Shown: positions 40,886 to 49,841 of the stretch, in pieces | Position numbering within the stretch: position 1 is the first letter of the stretch | Layout: each line of letters opens with the position of its first letter | Assembly (NCBI GenBank): GCA_002897675.1 | Contig: BDSU01000037.1 | Location: forward strand, 89,608-153,607 | DNA from: a bacterium BMS3Abin02 | Lineage (GTDB): Bacteria; Actinomycetota; Acidimicrobiia; Spongiisociales; UBA4744 | Direction: 5' to 3' | DNA: 64,000 bases | Notes under the pieces: generated by a model | Databases searched by the model: none | Told to the model about the DNA's origin: nothing | The model's input: the letters and a program-made list of their open reading frames with translations, nothing else | Position numbers and translations under genes: made by a program

Positions 40886-41574
40886 GCTCCCCGCTCCTGC
40901 AGCCACGTCAGGGAGACGTTGACGACCAGTGCAATGGCCATCAGAACGATGCCGAGAGCGAGTGCCTCCCCGAACCGGGCCTGGCGGGCTTCCTGAACGA
41001 TCGCCGTCGTGAGCACTCGTGTCTCTCCCCGGATGTTGCCTCCGATGATGAGGACCGCACCGACTTCGGAGACGACACGTCCGAAGGCGGCCGCCACGGC
41101 CGCCACGACGCCAGGCCATGCCTCTCGGAGGGCGACCCTTCCGCGGCGCACGTTCGACAGGCCCAATGCAGCGAGCTGTTCGTGGGCGTCGCGGGGCAGG
41201 CCGCGGATGGCCCCGGACGTGACACCGGCGGCGATCGGTATCGCCAGCAACGTCTGGGCGATCACCATCGCCGCCGGAGTGAAGATGAGTCCCCACGATC
41301 CAAGCGGACCTTCACCCCACAGCAGCAGCAGCAACAGCAGGCCGGCGAGGACGGGGGGCATTCCCATGCCCGTGTTCACCGCCGCGAGGAGCAGCCTCCT
41401 CCCCCTGAACCGGCCGAGGCCGAGCGCCGCACCCAAAGGGACGCCTGCGAGCACGCCGAGGAGCGTCGCGGCTCCGCTCACGATCAACGTGAGCCACACG
41501 ACAGCCTGCAGCTCGGCTCCGAACCGGCCGACGAGTTCCACCGCCTGACGGATCACGTCCGCGAGAAAGCTCAT
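40882..41574 (-). CDS. tupB: Tungstate-type ABC transporter permease (TupB-like)
   Basis: 230 residues, about five helices. EAA-type loop in AHEQLAALGLSNVRRGRVALREAWPGVVAAVAAAFG and GRVVSEVGAVLIIGGNIRGETRVLTTAI, matching TupB. Overlaps a small upstream membrane frame by ATGA and the ATPase by GTGA, so three or four genes are read as one tightly coupled message. Confidence 0.92.
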   Translation of the reverse strand: MSFLADVIRQAVELVGRFGAELQAVVWLTLIVSGAATLLGVLAGVPLGAALGLGRFRGRRLLLAAVNTGMGMPPVLAGLLLLLLLWGEGPLGSWGLIFTPAAMVIAQTLLAIPIAAGVTSGAIRGLPRDAHEQLAALGLSNVRRGRVALREAWPGVVAAVAAAFGRVVSEVGAVLIIGGNIRGETRVLTTAIVQEARQARFGEALALGIVLMAIALVVNVSLTWLQERGA

Positions 41575-41729
41575 CGGATCTTGAAATACCAGAGCCAGGC
41601 GACGGCGGCGATCACGGCCGCCCAGAGGGCGAGTCTGACGAGTTTCTTCAGCAGCCAGAAGCCCACGAGCACTACTGCTGCGATCGCGATGACCAGCGGC
41701 ACGTTCTGCACGAAATGGAGCCTAATCAC
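41571..41729 (-). CDS. Small single-helix membrane protein, first in the tungstate operon
   Basis: 52 residues if started at GTG 41729; an inner GTG at 41711 would give 46. Highly hydrophobic (VIAIAAVVLVGFWLLKKLV, then LWAAVIAAVAWLWYFKIR). Its stop overlaps the tupB start (ATGA). Unrecognised, but membrane topology and coupling make it a plausible small subunit or leader peptide. Confidence 0.5.
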   Translation of the reverse strand: MIRLHFVQNVPLVIAIAAVVLVGFWLLKKLVRLALWAAVIAAVAWLWYFKIR

Positions 41730-41766
41730 ACCCGGCGGTCGACCGTCAGGGACAGCCGGCCACCCG

Positions 41767-42393
41767 CTACTCGAGAACGACGGACGCCGGGGTGAGACGC
41801 GGAACGACTCGATCCGCTGCGGCGAGGTCTGCAGATCCTGCGCGCCGGACGGCCACGACGAACATTCCTGCCCGCTTCGCCGCCATCACGCCCGCAGGAG
41901 AGTCCTCGACGGCGACGCAGTCCTCGGGAGAGAAGCCGAGCCGGCGAGCAGCCTCGAGAAAGAGGTCAGGCTCCGGCTTGCCGGCGTCGACCTCGTCCCC
42001 TGCGACCACGACTTGGAAGAAGCGGTCCAGTCCGGTGGACGAGAGCGTGAGGGCCAGACGCCGTCGAGAGCTCGATGACGCCACGGCGAGTGGGACATCG
42101 CGGGCAACCAGGACCTCCAGTGTGTCTTTGACATCCTCGAACGCCTCGAGTGACACGACGAACCGTTTCGAGATCGCGATGCCCAGCTCCTCGGAGAAAC
42201 GACGAGGGGACGGCAGCGCGACCCGCCGGGCGAAATGCTCGTAGGCGTCGGCTTCGGAACGACCGGTCAACGACTCGATGTCGTCGTCACCGGGGGTCGT
42301 CCCATATCGTGTCAGCACCGCGCGCCACGCATCCCACGCAAGCGCTTCAGAGTCGACGAGGACTCCGTCGCAGTCGAACACGACAGGGGTCAT
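41767..42393 (-). CDS. HAD-superfamily hydrolase (beta-phosphoglucomutase-like)
   Basis: 208 residues. Motif I FDCDGVLVDSE (nucleophile Asp), motif II LAVASSSSRR, motif III Lys in GKPEPDLFLEAA, motif IV EDSPAGVMAAKRAG. The insert cap is helical. Phosphatase or phosphomutase on small metabolites. Its ATG overlaps the gatB stop (ATGA), so it is the last gene of the gatCAB transcript. Confidence 0.93.
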   Translation of the reverse strand: MTPVVFDCDGVLVDSEALAWDAWRAVLTRYGTTPGDDDIESLTGRSEADAYEHFARRVALPSPRRFSEELGIAISKRFVVSLEAFEDVKDTLEVLVARDVPLAVASSSSRRRLALTLSSTGLDRFFQVVVAGDEVDAGKPEPDLFLEAARRLGFSPEDCVAVEDSPAGVMAAKRAGMFVVAVRRAGSADLAAADRVVPRLTPASVVLE

Positions 42394-43826
42394 GCCCTGG
42401 ATCGCAGCATCTCGTTGGCCCGTTTTGGATCCGCCTTGCCTCTGGTCGCCCGCATCACTTGTCCCATCAGGAAGGCGAGCACCTTCATGTCGCCGCTCCT
42501 GAGCCGGTCTGCTGCCTCCGGGTTGGCACCGAGCACTTCATCCACGACCGCCTCGAGCACGCCTACGTCACTCAACTGAAGCAGGTCGCGCCGTTCTGCG
42601 ACCTCTCGCGGGGAACCCTCGCCGCTCAGGACACCTTCGAGAACGGGCTTTGCCGCGCTGCTCGACAGGTCGCCGCCATCGACGAGACCAGACAGTTCTG
42701 CGAGCGCCTCCCCGGTCAGGGACGTATCGGACGGCTTCTTGCCTTCTCTTCGCAGATAGGCGGTGACCTCGCCGGTCAGCCAGTTCGCCACCGTGCGGGC
42801 CTTGCCTCCCGCGTCGACGGCCGCCTCGAAAAAGTCCCCGAGACCCCCTGCGACGAGTGTTGCAGCGGTGCCCGGGTCGAGCCCGAGGGTGATGTAGCGC
42901 ACACGTTGCCGGGCCGGCAGCTCGGGCAGTCCGGCCCGGATGCGCTCGCGCCACTCGTCGGAGACCACGATCGGCACGAGGTCCGGTTCCGTGAAGTAGC
43001 GGTAGTCGGAGCTCTCTTCCTTGGACCGCATACTGTGGGTCACACCGGCGGCCTCGTCCCAGTGCCGGGTCTCCTGGCTCACGGGCGTTCCGGCGTCGAG
43101 GAGCCGCCTCTGCCGTTCGACCTCGAACGTCAACGCGCGCTCCAACGAGCGGAACGAGTTCATGTTCTTGATCTCCACCTTCACGCCGAGGACTTCGGAA
43201 CCCTGCGGGCGCAGTGAGATGTTGGCGTCGAACCTCATGCTGCCCTCCTCGAGCCTCACATCCGAGACGTCGAGCGTCGCCACGATCTCCCGCAACTCCT
43301 GCACGTAGGCCCGAGCCTGTGCAGGGCTTCGAAGGTCCGGCTCGGAGACGATCTCGACGAGTGGAACACCGGCACGGTTGAAATCCAACAGGGTGTAGTC
43401 GGCACTCTGAATCCGGCCGTCGCCGCCGACGTGCGTCGACTTCCCCGTGTCCTCCTCCATATGCACCCTGGTCACACCGATCCGCGCGGCCTCACCTTCT
43501 GCAACGACGTCGAGGTGGCCGTCAGAACAAATCGGGATGTCGAACTGTGAGATCTGGTAGTTCTTCGGCATGTCTGCGTAGAAGTAGTTCTTCCGGTGAA
43601 AGACCGACCATGGAGCGATCGTCGAATCCAACGCCAGTCCGATGGCGACGATCCACTCGATGGCCTGTTCGTTGGGTACCGGCAGAGCTCCCGGCAACCC
43701 GAGACACACCGGACAGGTGTGGGTATTCGGTTCCGCACCGAACTCGGCCGAACATCCACAGAACATCTTCGACCGCGTCTTCAACTCGACGTGCGTTTCG
43801 ATTCCGATGACCGCCTCGTAGTTCAC
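42390..43826 (-). CDS. gatB: Asp/Glu-tRNA amidotransferase subunit B
   Basis: 478 residues from a GTG at 43826. YEAVIGIETHVELKTRSKMFCGC, CPVCLGLPGALPVPN, RVHMEEDTGKSTH and SDYRYFTEPDLVPI are the conserved GatB blocks, with Cys4 zinc ligands near the N-terminus. The C-terminal YqeY-like region ends in KADPKRANEMLRSRA. Works with GatA and GatC to convert Glu-tRNA(Gln) to Gln-tRNA(Gln). Overlaps gatA in GTGA. Confidence 0.97.
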   Translation of the reverse strand: MNYEAVIGIETHVELKTRSKMFCGCSAEFGAEPNTHTCPVCLGLPGALPVPNEQAIEWIVAIGLALDSTIAPWSVFHRKNYFYADMPKNYQISQFDIPICSDGHLDVVAEGEAARIGVTRVHMEEDTGKSTHVGGDGRIQSADYTLLDFNRAGVPLVEIVSEPDLRSPAQARAYVQELREIVATLDVSDVRLEEGSMRFDANISLRPQGSEVLGVKVEIKNMNSFRSLERALTFEVERQRRLLDAGTPVSQETRHWDEAAGVTHSMRSKEESSDYRYFTEPDLVPIVVSDEWRERIRAGLPELPARQRVRYITLGLDPGTAATLVAGGLGDFFEAAVDAGGKARTVANWLTGEVTAYLRREGKKPSDTSLTGEALAELSGLVDGGDLSSSAAKPVLEGVLSGEGSPREVAERRDLLQLSDVGVLEAVVDEVLGANPEAADRLRSGDMKVLAFLMGQVMRATRGKADPKRANEMLRSRA

Positions 43827-45292
43827 GGCGCCACCTTTCGGGACGGCAGCGGCTCGAACTCCGCCAGACGCTCGACCTCGGCCGCAACCCTGAACAGCAT
43901 GCGTTCCCCGAGTGCCGGCGCCATCACCTGGAAGCCGACAGGGAGGCCTTTCGTGTCCACACCCGCGGGTACGCTGATCGACGGGTCTCCTGCCAGGTTC
44001 GAAGGGATCGTGCAGATGTCGCTCATGTACATCGACAGCGGATCCTGCGTTCGAGCCCCCAACGTGAACGCCGTCGTCGGGCTCGTCGGCGAGATGAGAA
44101 CGTCGACGATCGCGTACGCCTCCGTGAAATCCCGGATCACGAGCGTGCGGACACGCTGCGCCTGTCCGTAGAACGCGTCGTAGTAGCCGGCGGAGAGCGC
44201 GTACGTGCCCAGCAGTACGCGACGGGTCACTTCCGGGCCGAACCCGGCGTGACGGGTGCGGGCCATCATCTCTTCGACCGTCCTCCCGTCGACCCGGTTG
44301 CCGTAGCGAACCCCGTCGAATCGTGCCAGGTTCGCCGAGCACTCGGCCGGGGCGATCAGGTAGTACGTCGACAGGGCGTATTCGGTCGATGGCAGCGAGA
44401 CCTCGACGACGCCTGCACCGGCATCCGTGAGCCTGTCGACCAGCCTGGTGAACGCGTCGAGGACATCGGGTTCGATTCCCTCACCGGAGAGTTCTCGAAC
44501 CACCCCGATCCGAACGCCGGAGACACCTTCGTCGAGACCGGAACGAAACTCGGGAACGTCTCCCCGATACGACGTGGCGTCCATGGGATCGTGCCCGGTG
44601 ATCGTCTCGAACACGGAGACGGAATCTTCCACCGTGCGGGTGATCGGTCCGATCTGGTCCAGTGAAGACGCGAAGGCGATCAGCCCGTACCGGGATACGA
44701 GCCCGTAGGTGGGCTTCATGCCGACGACACCGCAAAGCGATGCAGGCTGGCGGATCGAACCTCCGGTGTCGGAACCGAGGGCGGCCAGGGCGGACCCTGC
44801 CGCGACGGTGACCGCCGACCCTCCAGAGGAGCCACCGGGAACCCGATCGGTGTCCCACGGGTTCCGACTGGGCCCGTACGCAGAGTTCTCCGTCGAGGAC
44901 CCCATCGCGAATTCGTCCAGGTTCGTCTTGCCGACGATGACGGCTCCGGCGGCGCGAAGCCGTCTCACGACCGTCGCATCGTACGGCGGGATGTATCCGG
45001 AGAGAACCTGCGAGCCGGCGGTCGTTTCGACGCCTCTGGTCACCATGTTGTCCTTGACGGCGATGGGGATGCCCTGGAGCGGTCCGAGGTCCTCGCCCCT
45101 GCCGAACGACTGGTCGGCCGCCGACGCGGCGGCACGGGCACCTTCGTGGTCCAGCGTCAGGTACGCGTGCAGCTCGGCTTCTGTCCGGGCGGCCTGCTCC
45201 CTCACGGCTTCGAGGAGTTCGACCGCGGAGGTTTCCCCGGAGCGCAGCATGTCGGCTGCCTGCCGGACGGTGAGGTCCGTCAGATCGGTCAT
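43823..45292 (-). CDS. gatA: Asp/Glu-tRNA amidotransferase subunit A
   Basis: 489 residues. Amidase signature: AVKDNM (Lys), GGSSGGSAVTVAAG and GSDTGGSIRQPAS (Ser-cisSer), typical of GatA. Supplies ammonia by glutamine hydrolysis to GatB. Its start overlaps the gatC stop by one base (TGATG). Confidence 0.97.
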   Translation of the reverse strand: MTDLTDLTVRQAADMLRSGETSAVELLEAVREQAARTEAELHAYLTLDHEGARAAASAADQSFGRGEDLGPLQGIPIAVKDNMVTRGVETTAGSQVLSGYIPPYDATVVRRLRAAGAVIVGKTNLDEFAMGSSTENSAYGPSRNPWDTDRVPGGSSGGSAVTVAAGSALAALGSDTGGSIRQPASLCGVVGMKPTYGLVSRYGLIAFASSLDQIGPITRTVEDSVSVFETITGHDPMDATSYRGDVPEFRSGLDEGVSGVRIGVVRELSGEGIEPDVLDAFTRLVDRLTDAGAGVVEVSLPSTEYALSTYYLIAPAECSANLARFDGVRYGNRVDGRTVEEMMARTRHAGFGPEVTRRVLLGTYALSAGYYDAFYGQAQRVRTLVIRDFTEAYAIVDVLISPTSPTTAFTLGARTQDPLSMYMSDICTIPSNLAGDPSISVPAGVDTKGLPVGFQVMAPALGERMLFRVAAEVERLAEFEPLPSRKVAP

Positions 45293-45579
45293 CAGGTCTC
45301 CATCGCTGGTGGCACGCGGATGTATCCGTCCTCGGTTGCCGGGGCCTGGTCGAGGACGAGGGAGCGCTCGAGAGAAGGCCGTACCTCGTCCGGACGGAAC
45401 GCGTTGACCATCGAGAGCGGATGGGAGGTCGGCTCAACGCCGTCGGTCGGAAGCTGCTGCACTCTCGCCGCGTGGTCGAGGATCACTCCGAGCTGATCCC
45501 GGTACCGGTCCAGTTCCTCATCGGACAGATCGATCCGGGCGAGCCGCGCCACGTAGGCGATGTCGATGTTGATGGGCAT
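45292..45579 (-). CDS. gatC: Asp/Glu-tRNA amidotransferase subunit C
   Basis: 95 residues of normal length. VAYVARLARIDLSDEELDRYRDQL is the GatC start, with HPLSMVNAFRPDEVRPSL at the end. Small scaffold that holds GatA and GatB together. First gene of gatC-gatA-gatB. Confidence 0.93.
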   Translation of the reverse strand: MPINIDIAYVARLARIDLSDEELDRYRDQLGVILDHAARVQQLPTDGVEPTSHPLSMVNAFRPDEVRPSLERSLVLDQAPATEDGYIRVPPAMET

Positions 45580-45625
45580 GCGCCGATGTTAGGCAACAAC
45601 CAAAACACAACATGCATCAGCCGCT

Positions 45626-45650
45626 GCTCGGGTTCCTCAGGACCCCGAGC
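45626..45650 (-). terminator. Terminator at the end of arsC
   Basis: GCTCGGG-TTCCT-C-AGGAC-CCCGAGC folds over the arsC stop codon with one mismatch. On the minus strand it is followed by TGTTGTGTTTTGGTTGTTG, a good T-rich tail. Confidence 0.65.
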
Positions 45651-46209
45651 CCAACATTTCCTCCAGGAGTGCCTCGACGTTGCGCCCGATCTCGTCACGT
45701 ACCACCCTGACGGCCTCTATGGGCTGCCCGTGAGGGTCGGGAAGTTCCCAGTCGATGTAGCGCTTCCCGGGGAAGTAGGGACAGGCATCTCCGCATCCCA
45801 TCGTCACGACGACGTCGGATGCCTCGACGATGTCATCGGTGAACGGCTTCGGAAACGCCTCGGAGATGTCGATGCCGACCTCGGCCATCGCTTCGACGGC
45901 CTGAGGATTGACTTCGCTGCCCGGGTCCGATCCACCTGCGAACACGACCAGCCGGTCCCCTGCGAGGTGTCGTGCCCACGCCGCCGACATCTGGCTGCGA
46001 CCCGCATTGTGAACACAGACGAAGATCACCGCAGGCTTCGCGGGTCCGTCGCCGAGTATCGAACGGGCATCGAGACGGTCCCGTACGAACCGCTCGAGAT
46101 GCCCTTCGTCGTGGTCGCCGATCCCCTCCAGCAGCAGCCGCGTCTCTTCGATCAGGCGAGCGACTTCTGCGGGATCGACGGTGAATTCCTCTGACAACCG
46201 ATGCTGCAA
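45637..46209 (-). CDS. arsC: Low-molecular-weight-phosphatase-type arsenate reductase with N-terminal three-helix domain
   Basis: 190 residues. Residues 1-50 form a short helical domain (VARLIEETRLLLEGIGDHDEGHLERFVRDRL) found in actinobacterial fused ArsC proteins. The phosphatase loop is CVHNAGRSQ with Cys65, then TMGCGDACPYFPGKRYIDW with further Cys and the Asp general acid in LPDPHG. Reduces arsenate with thiol or mycothiol help. No arsenite pump lies near. A phosphatase role is the alternative. Confidence 0.88.
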   Translation of the reverse strand: MQHRLSEEFTVDPAEVARLIEETRLLLEGIGDHDEGHLERFVRDRLDARSILGDGPAKPAVIFVCVHNAGRSQMSAAWARHLAGDRLVVFAGGSDPGSEVNPQAVEAMAEVGIDISEAFPKPFTDDIVEASDVVVTMGCGDACPYFPGKRYIDWELPDPHGQPIEAVRVVRDEIGRNVEALLEEMLGSGS

Positions 46210-46296
46210 CGATGCCTCCCGTTCGTACCCTCCACGGTAACGGATCTTCTTCGAAGGTCACTAACGTGAGCATCCGCATCGCATCGGGGTCGGACC

Positions 46297-47652
46297 GTGA
46301 ACATACTCATCGCAGCAGCCGAATACGCACCGCTGGCCCGCACGGGAGGCCTGGGAGAAGCCGTTGCCGGCCTTGCCGGTGCGCTGCGACGGCTCGGCGT
46401 CGACGTCACCGTCGTCATTCCTCGCTATCGACATCTGGCGGACGCAGGGATACCCGTGACAAGACCGGCGTCGGCGCGCCGTATCGACGTCGACGGGGTC
46501 GGTGTCCTGGCGCTCGAAGATCCCGAGGCGTTCGATCGAGACGGCATCTACGGTCCGACGCCGGGGACCGCATACGAGGACGAATGGTGGCGCTGGGGAC
46601 GGTTCGCAAGGCTGGTCGGAGAACTCGCCGGCGGTTTCGATCTTCTGCACGTCAACGACGGGCACCCGGCCCCGGCGGTACTCCTCACCGGCACGCCGTC
46701 CGTCCTGACCGTTCACAATGCCTCGTACCCGCTGCTCGGTCCCCTGAAGGAATCCGCCGACGTCCTCGGCGTTCATCCCCGGCACCGCCGTCTGGGAGGA
46801 TCGCTCGAGTGGTACGGGCAGGCAAACTACCTCAAGGCGGGCCTCGTCGGCGCGGACAGGGTCACCACGGTCAGCCCTTCTTTCGCCATTCAGATCACGT
46901 CCGACCTCGAGGTGACCGCAGGCCTGAGCGAAGTGATCCGCTGGCTCGATCACCCGGTGCAGGGGATCCTCAACGGGATCGACGTTTCCCACTGGGTCCC
47001 GTCCAGCGATGCGGCCTTGCCGGCACCGTTCACGGCCAGGAGGCTGCGCGGGCGGGATGAAGCGAAGTCGGAACTCCTGTCCGCAGCGGGTCTCGACGAG
47101 GGTTTCCTGCTCGGCAATGTCGGTCGGATGACCGAACAGAAAGGCCTGGATCTCCTCGACGACGATCTCGACCGCCTCGTCGATGAGGGGTTCCGATTGA
47201 TCCTCGTGGGGAACGGAGAACTCGACGAGATGGTGGACGAATGGGCGGCGAGGCATCCGACGGCCGTCTGGCACGGTCCGTACGACGAGTCGCTCTCCCG
47301 GCTCGTCTTCGCCGGCTCCGACGCCTACGTCATGCCGTCGCGTTTCGAACCGTGCGGCCTCGGACAGATGTACGCGATGCGTTACGGCAGCCTTCCGATC
47401 GCCCGGCTGACGGGAGGTCTGGCCGACACGGTCATCGACGTCGACGAGCTGCCGGACGAGGCGACCGGTTTCGGGTTTCGCTTGTTCGACCCTCGGGAGT
47501 TGACCAAGACGATCCGGCGCGCCCGCCGCATCCACGATCACCGCCGCGGCATCTGGCGGGCCTTGCAGCGCAGAGGCATGCAGCGAGACTGGTCATGGGA
47601 TCGTGCTGCCGGTGAGTACGTGGACGTGTACCGGGCTGTTCTCGATCACTGA
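46297..47652 (+). CDS. glgA: Glycogen/starch synthase (GT5-type)
   Basis: 451 residues from a GTG. GT5 start AAAEYAPLARTGGLGEAVAGLAGAL (the usual KTGGL is RTGGL), LLHVNDGHPAPAVLLTG, GILNGIDVSHWVP, GRMTEQKGLDLL and the E-x7-E region MPSRFEPCGLGQMYAM. Adds glucose from ADP- or UDP-glucose to an alpha-1,4-glucan. Conserved catalytic residues are present. The next gene encodes a dodecin. Confidence 0.92.
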   Translation: MNILIAAAEYAPLARTGGLGEAVAGLAGALRRLGVDVTVVIPRYRHLADAGIPVTRPASARRIDVDGVGVLALEDPEAFDRDGIYGPTPGTAYEDEWWRWGRFARLVGELAGGFDLLHVNDGHPAPAVLLTGTPSVLTVHNASYPLLGPLKESADVLGVHPRHRRLGGSLEWYGQANYLKAGLVGADRVTTVSPSFAIQITSDLEVTAGLSEVIRWLDHPVQGILNGIDVSHWVPSSDAALPAPFTARRLRGRDEAKSELLSAAGLDEGFLLGNVGRMTEQKGLDLLDDDLDRLVDEGFRLILVGNGELDEMVDEWAARHPTAVWHGPYDESLSRLVFAGSDAYVMPSRFEPCGLGQMYAMRYGSLPIARLTGGLADTVIDVDELPDEATGFGFRLFDPRELTKTIRRARRIHDHRRGIWRALQRRGMQRDWSWDRAAGEYVDVYRAVLDH

Positions 47653-47719
47653 ACATTGCCCTCATCCCGCGGCAATGGACTTGGGTAGCATTGGTTTCGT
47701 GTCGACGCAGGAGGAAGGG

Positions 47720-47929
47720 ATGGCCGTGTACAAGGTGATCGAGCTCGTCGGGACGAGCCCAACATCGTGGGAGGAGGCCGCAGCCAGTGCGGTCGCCGCG
47801 GCATCGCAGTCGCTGCAGGACCTGCGCGTCGCGGAGATCGCGGACCTCGACCTGCAGCTTGGCGAGCAGGGTCAGGTGGTCGCCTACCGGGCCAAGGTGA
47901 AGGTCTCGTTCAAGTACCACACCACCTAA
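47720..47929 (+). CDS. Dodecin-family protein
   Basis: 69 residues from an ATG with GGAGGAAGGG directly before it. VYKVIELVGTSPTSWEEAAASAV, DLRVAEIADLDLQL and YRAKVKVSFKY are the dodecin pattern. Dodecins form 12-subunit shells that bind flavins or CoA. Ends with a hairpin terminator. Confidence 0.93.
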   Translation: MAVYKVIELVGTSPTSWEEAAASAVAAASQSLQDLRVAEIADLDLQLGEQGQVVAYRAKVKVSFKYHTT

Positions 47930-47936
47930 CCGGTTC

Positions 47937-47975
47937 CGTGACGCTTGGATGGGATTATTCCCGTGAAGCGTCACG
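47937..47975. terminator. Bidirectional terminator between dodecin and dapE
   Basis: CGTGACGCTT and AAGCGTCACG form a perfect ten-base stem that extends to AACCG-TTC on one side and GAACGGTT on the other. The loop is 19 bases. It serves two convergent genes. Confidence 0.6.
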
Positions 47976-47982
47976 AGAACGG

Positions 47983-49038
47983 TTATCGGTCGACGAGGAA
48001 TCGCCGCAGCGCATCGAACGCGCTCTGGAGGTTGTCGACGGGAACGCTCTCGTCGACCTGATGGGCGCGTGACGTCTCACCGGGACCGTAGTTCGCGCCG
48101 GGAACCCCCCTTCCGGCGAGTCGGGCCACGTCGGTCCACGCCTGTTTCGGCCGTATCAGGGCGCCGGTCGCGTCGATCAGTGCCTGCAGATAGGGACTCC
48201 CTTCGGGGATCGGCGCTGCGGGTGCACGGTCGACGATCTCGATGCCGTCCGCGTCGGCGGCGATCTCGCGAAGTCTGGCCTCGGCGTCGTCGAGTGAACG
48301 GTTCGGAGCGAACCGATAGTTGAGATTGATCTCGACGTCCGCGGGGACGATGTTGCGAGCGACCCCACCCCGGATCAAGGTCACGGTGGCGACCTCACGA
48401 AACTCGAGACCCGCGACGTCGACGACTTCGGGCTCACGCTCGTGCAGCGCGGCCAGCCATCGGCCGGCTTTCGTGATCGCATTCTCCCCGGTCCATGGCC
48501 GAGCGGAATGTGCAGCCGTGCCTTCGAAACGGACGGTCGCGTTGATACATCCGACACAGCCCAACTGAAGTTCGAGATCGGTGGGTTCCAACACGATCGC
48601 GAACGCTGCGTCGGAGAGCCATTCTGCGCGCTCGAGAACAGGTTCGAGCCCGTTGTCGTCCGCAGAGCCTTCCTCCTTGTCGTAGAAGACTCCGACGACG
48701 TCGTACGGTCCGGCCACGACATCGGGGTCGAGGAGCAGCTGCATCATGACGGCGAGCCCGGCCTTCATGTCGGAAGCGCCCAGGCCGACCACCCTCCCGC
48801 CGGCCACGTGCGCCGGCCCCTGACCTTGGGGGGGAACCGTGTCGAGATGGCCGAGGAGCAGTATGAGGGGTCGTCCGGTCCGCTCACCGACGACGACACT
48901 GTTCCCGATGCGAGTGACCCCCGTTCGGCCCCAGCTCGGCAGGAACCGCCCGGCGATGTGGGTGGCCAACCGTCCTTCGCCGCCGGTCTCCGACGGGATG
49001 TCGATGATCTCCATGAGGGTGTGGGCGAGCTCGTTCAT
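47983..49038 (-). CDS. dapE: Succinyl-diaminopimelate desuccinylase
   Basis: 351 residues from an ATG at 49038. M20 peptidase fold: LGHLDTVPP (metal His), GLGASDMKAGLAVM (bridging Asp), FYDKEEGSADDN (catalytic Glu), LEPTDLELQLGCVG, and GANYGPGETSRAHQVDE near the end. Converts succinyl-DAP to LL-DAP and succinate. It overlaps dapD in ATGA, so it is co-translated with the preceding step. Confidence 0.94.
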   Translation of the reverse strand: MNELAHTLMEIIDIPSETGGEGRLATHIAGRFLPSWGRTGVTRIGNSVVVGERTGRPLILLLGHLDTVPPQGQGPAHVAGGRVVGLGASDMKAGLAVMMQLLLDPDVVAGPYDVVGVFYDKEEGSADDNGLEPVLERAEWLSDAAFAIVLEPTDLELQLGCVGCINATVRFEGTAAHSARPWTGENAITKAGRWLAALHEREPEVVDVAGLEFREVATVTLIRGGVARNIVPADVEINLNYRFAPNRSLDDAEARLREIAADADGIEIVDRAPAAPIPEGSPYLQALIDATGALIRPKQAWTDVARLAGRGVPGANYGPGETSRAHQVDESVPVDNLQSAFDALRRFLVDR

Positions 49039-49841
49039 GTCTGGACCTCGAACGTCCGCAACGCGTCGTTGAGTGAGGTCTTGTCGTCGGTCGATGCGGA
49101 CCGCTTCCCGATGATCAGGGCGGCTGGAAGCTGATAGGTGCCGGCAGGGAAGTCCTTCGCCCGTGTTCCAGGAATGACCACGGAGCGTTCGGGGACAAGC
49201 CCACGGTATTCGATCGGTTCGGGTCCTGTCACGTCGATGATCGGGATGCTCGAGCTGAGCACGACGTTCGCACCGAGCACCGCGCCCTGCTCGACGACGA
49301 CACCTTCCACGATGATGCAGCGGCTCCCCACGAATGCTCCATCCTCCACGATGACCGGCCGAGCTCCCGGCGGCTCCAGAACGCCGCCGATTCCGACCCC
49401 TCCGGAGATGTGCACGTCCCGGCCGACCTGGGCGCAGGACCCGACCGTCGCCCACGTGTCGATCATCGTCCCGGAGCCCACGCGCGCTCCGATGTTCACA
49501 TATCCGGGCATGACGACGACACCGGGCTCACAGAAGGCACCGTACCGAACCGTTCCTGGTGGAACCACCCGCACCCCGGCGTCTGCAAGGTTGCGCTTGG
49601 TGGGGATCTTGTCGTGGTACTCGAACGGCCCGGCCGTCATCGTCGTCACCGCCTGAAGTCGGAAGAAGAGCATGATGGCTTCCTTCACCCAGCGATTCAC
49701 CGTCCAGACACCGTCGATCTTCTCTGCGACGCGCAACGCACCACCGTCCAGGGCCGCAATGGTCCTGTCCACCGCATCACGAGCCCCCTCGAGCAGCGAG
49801 AGATCCTCGTACGCGGCCTCGATCAGTTCCCGGTCAGACAT
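49035..49841 (-). CDS. dapD: Tetrahydrodipicolinate N-succinyltransferase
   Basis: 268 residues from the ATG at 49841 (the first ten codons of the longer frame are unlikely). Left-handed beta-helix repeats: GYVNIGARVGSGTMIDTWATVGS, CAQVGRDVHISGGVGIGGVLEPP, and GAFVGSRCIIVEGVVVEQGAVLGANVVLSSSIPI. Succinyl-CoA-dependent step of the DAP pathway. Starts within the last 19 bases of the transaminase gene. Confidence 0.95.
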   Translation of the reverse strand: MSDRELIEAAYEDLSLLEGARDAVDRTIAALDGGALRVAEKIDGVWTVNRWVKEAIMLFFRLQAVTTMTAGPFEYHDKIPTKRNLADAGVRVVPPGTVRYGAFCEPGVVVMPGYVNIGARVGSGTMIDTWATVGSCAQVGRDVHISGGVGIGGVLEPPGARPVIVEDGAFVGSRCIIVEGVVVEQGAVLGANVVLSSSIPIIDVTGPEPIEYRGLVPERSVVIPGTRAKDFPAGTYQLPAALIIGKRSASTDDKTSLNDALRTFEVQT

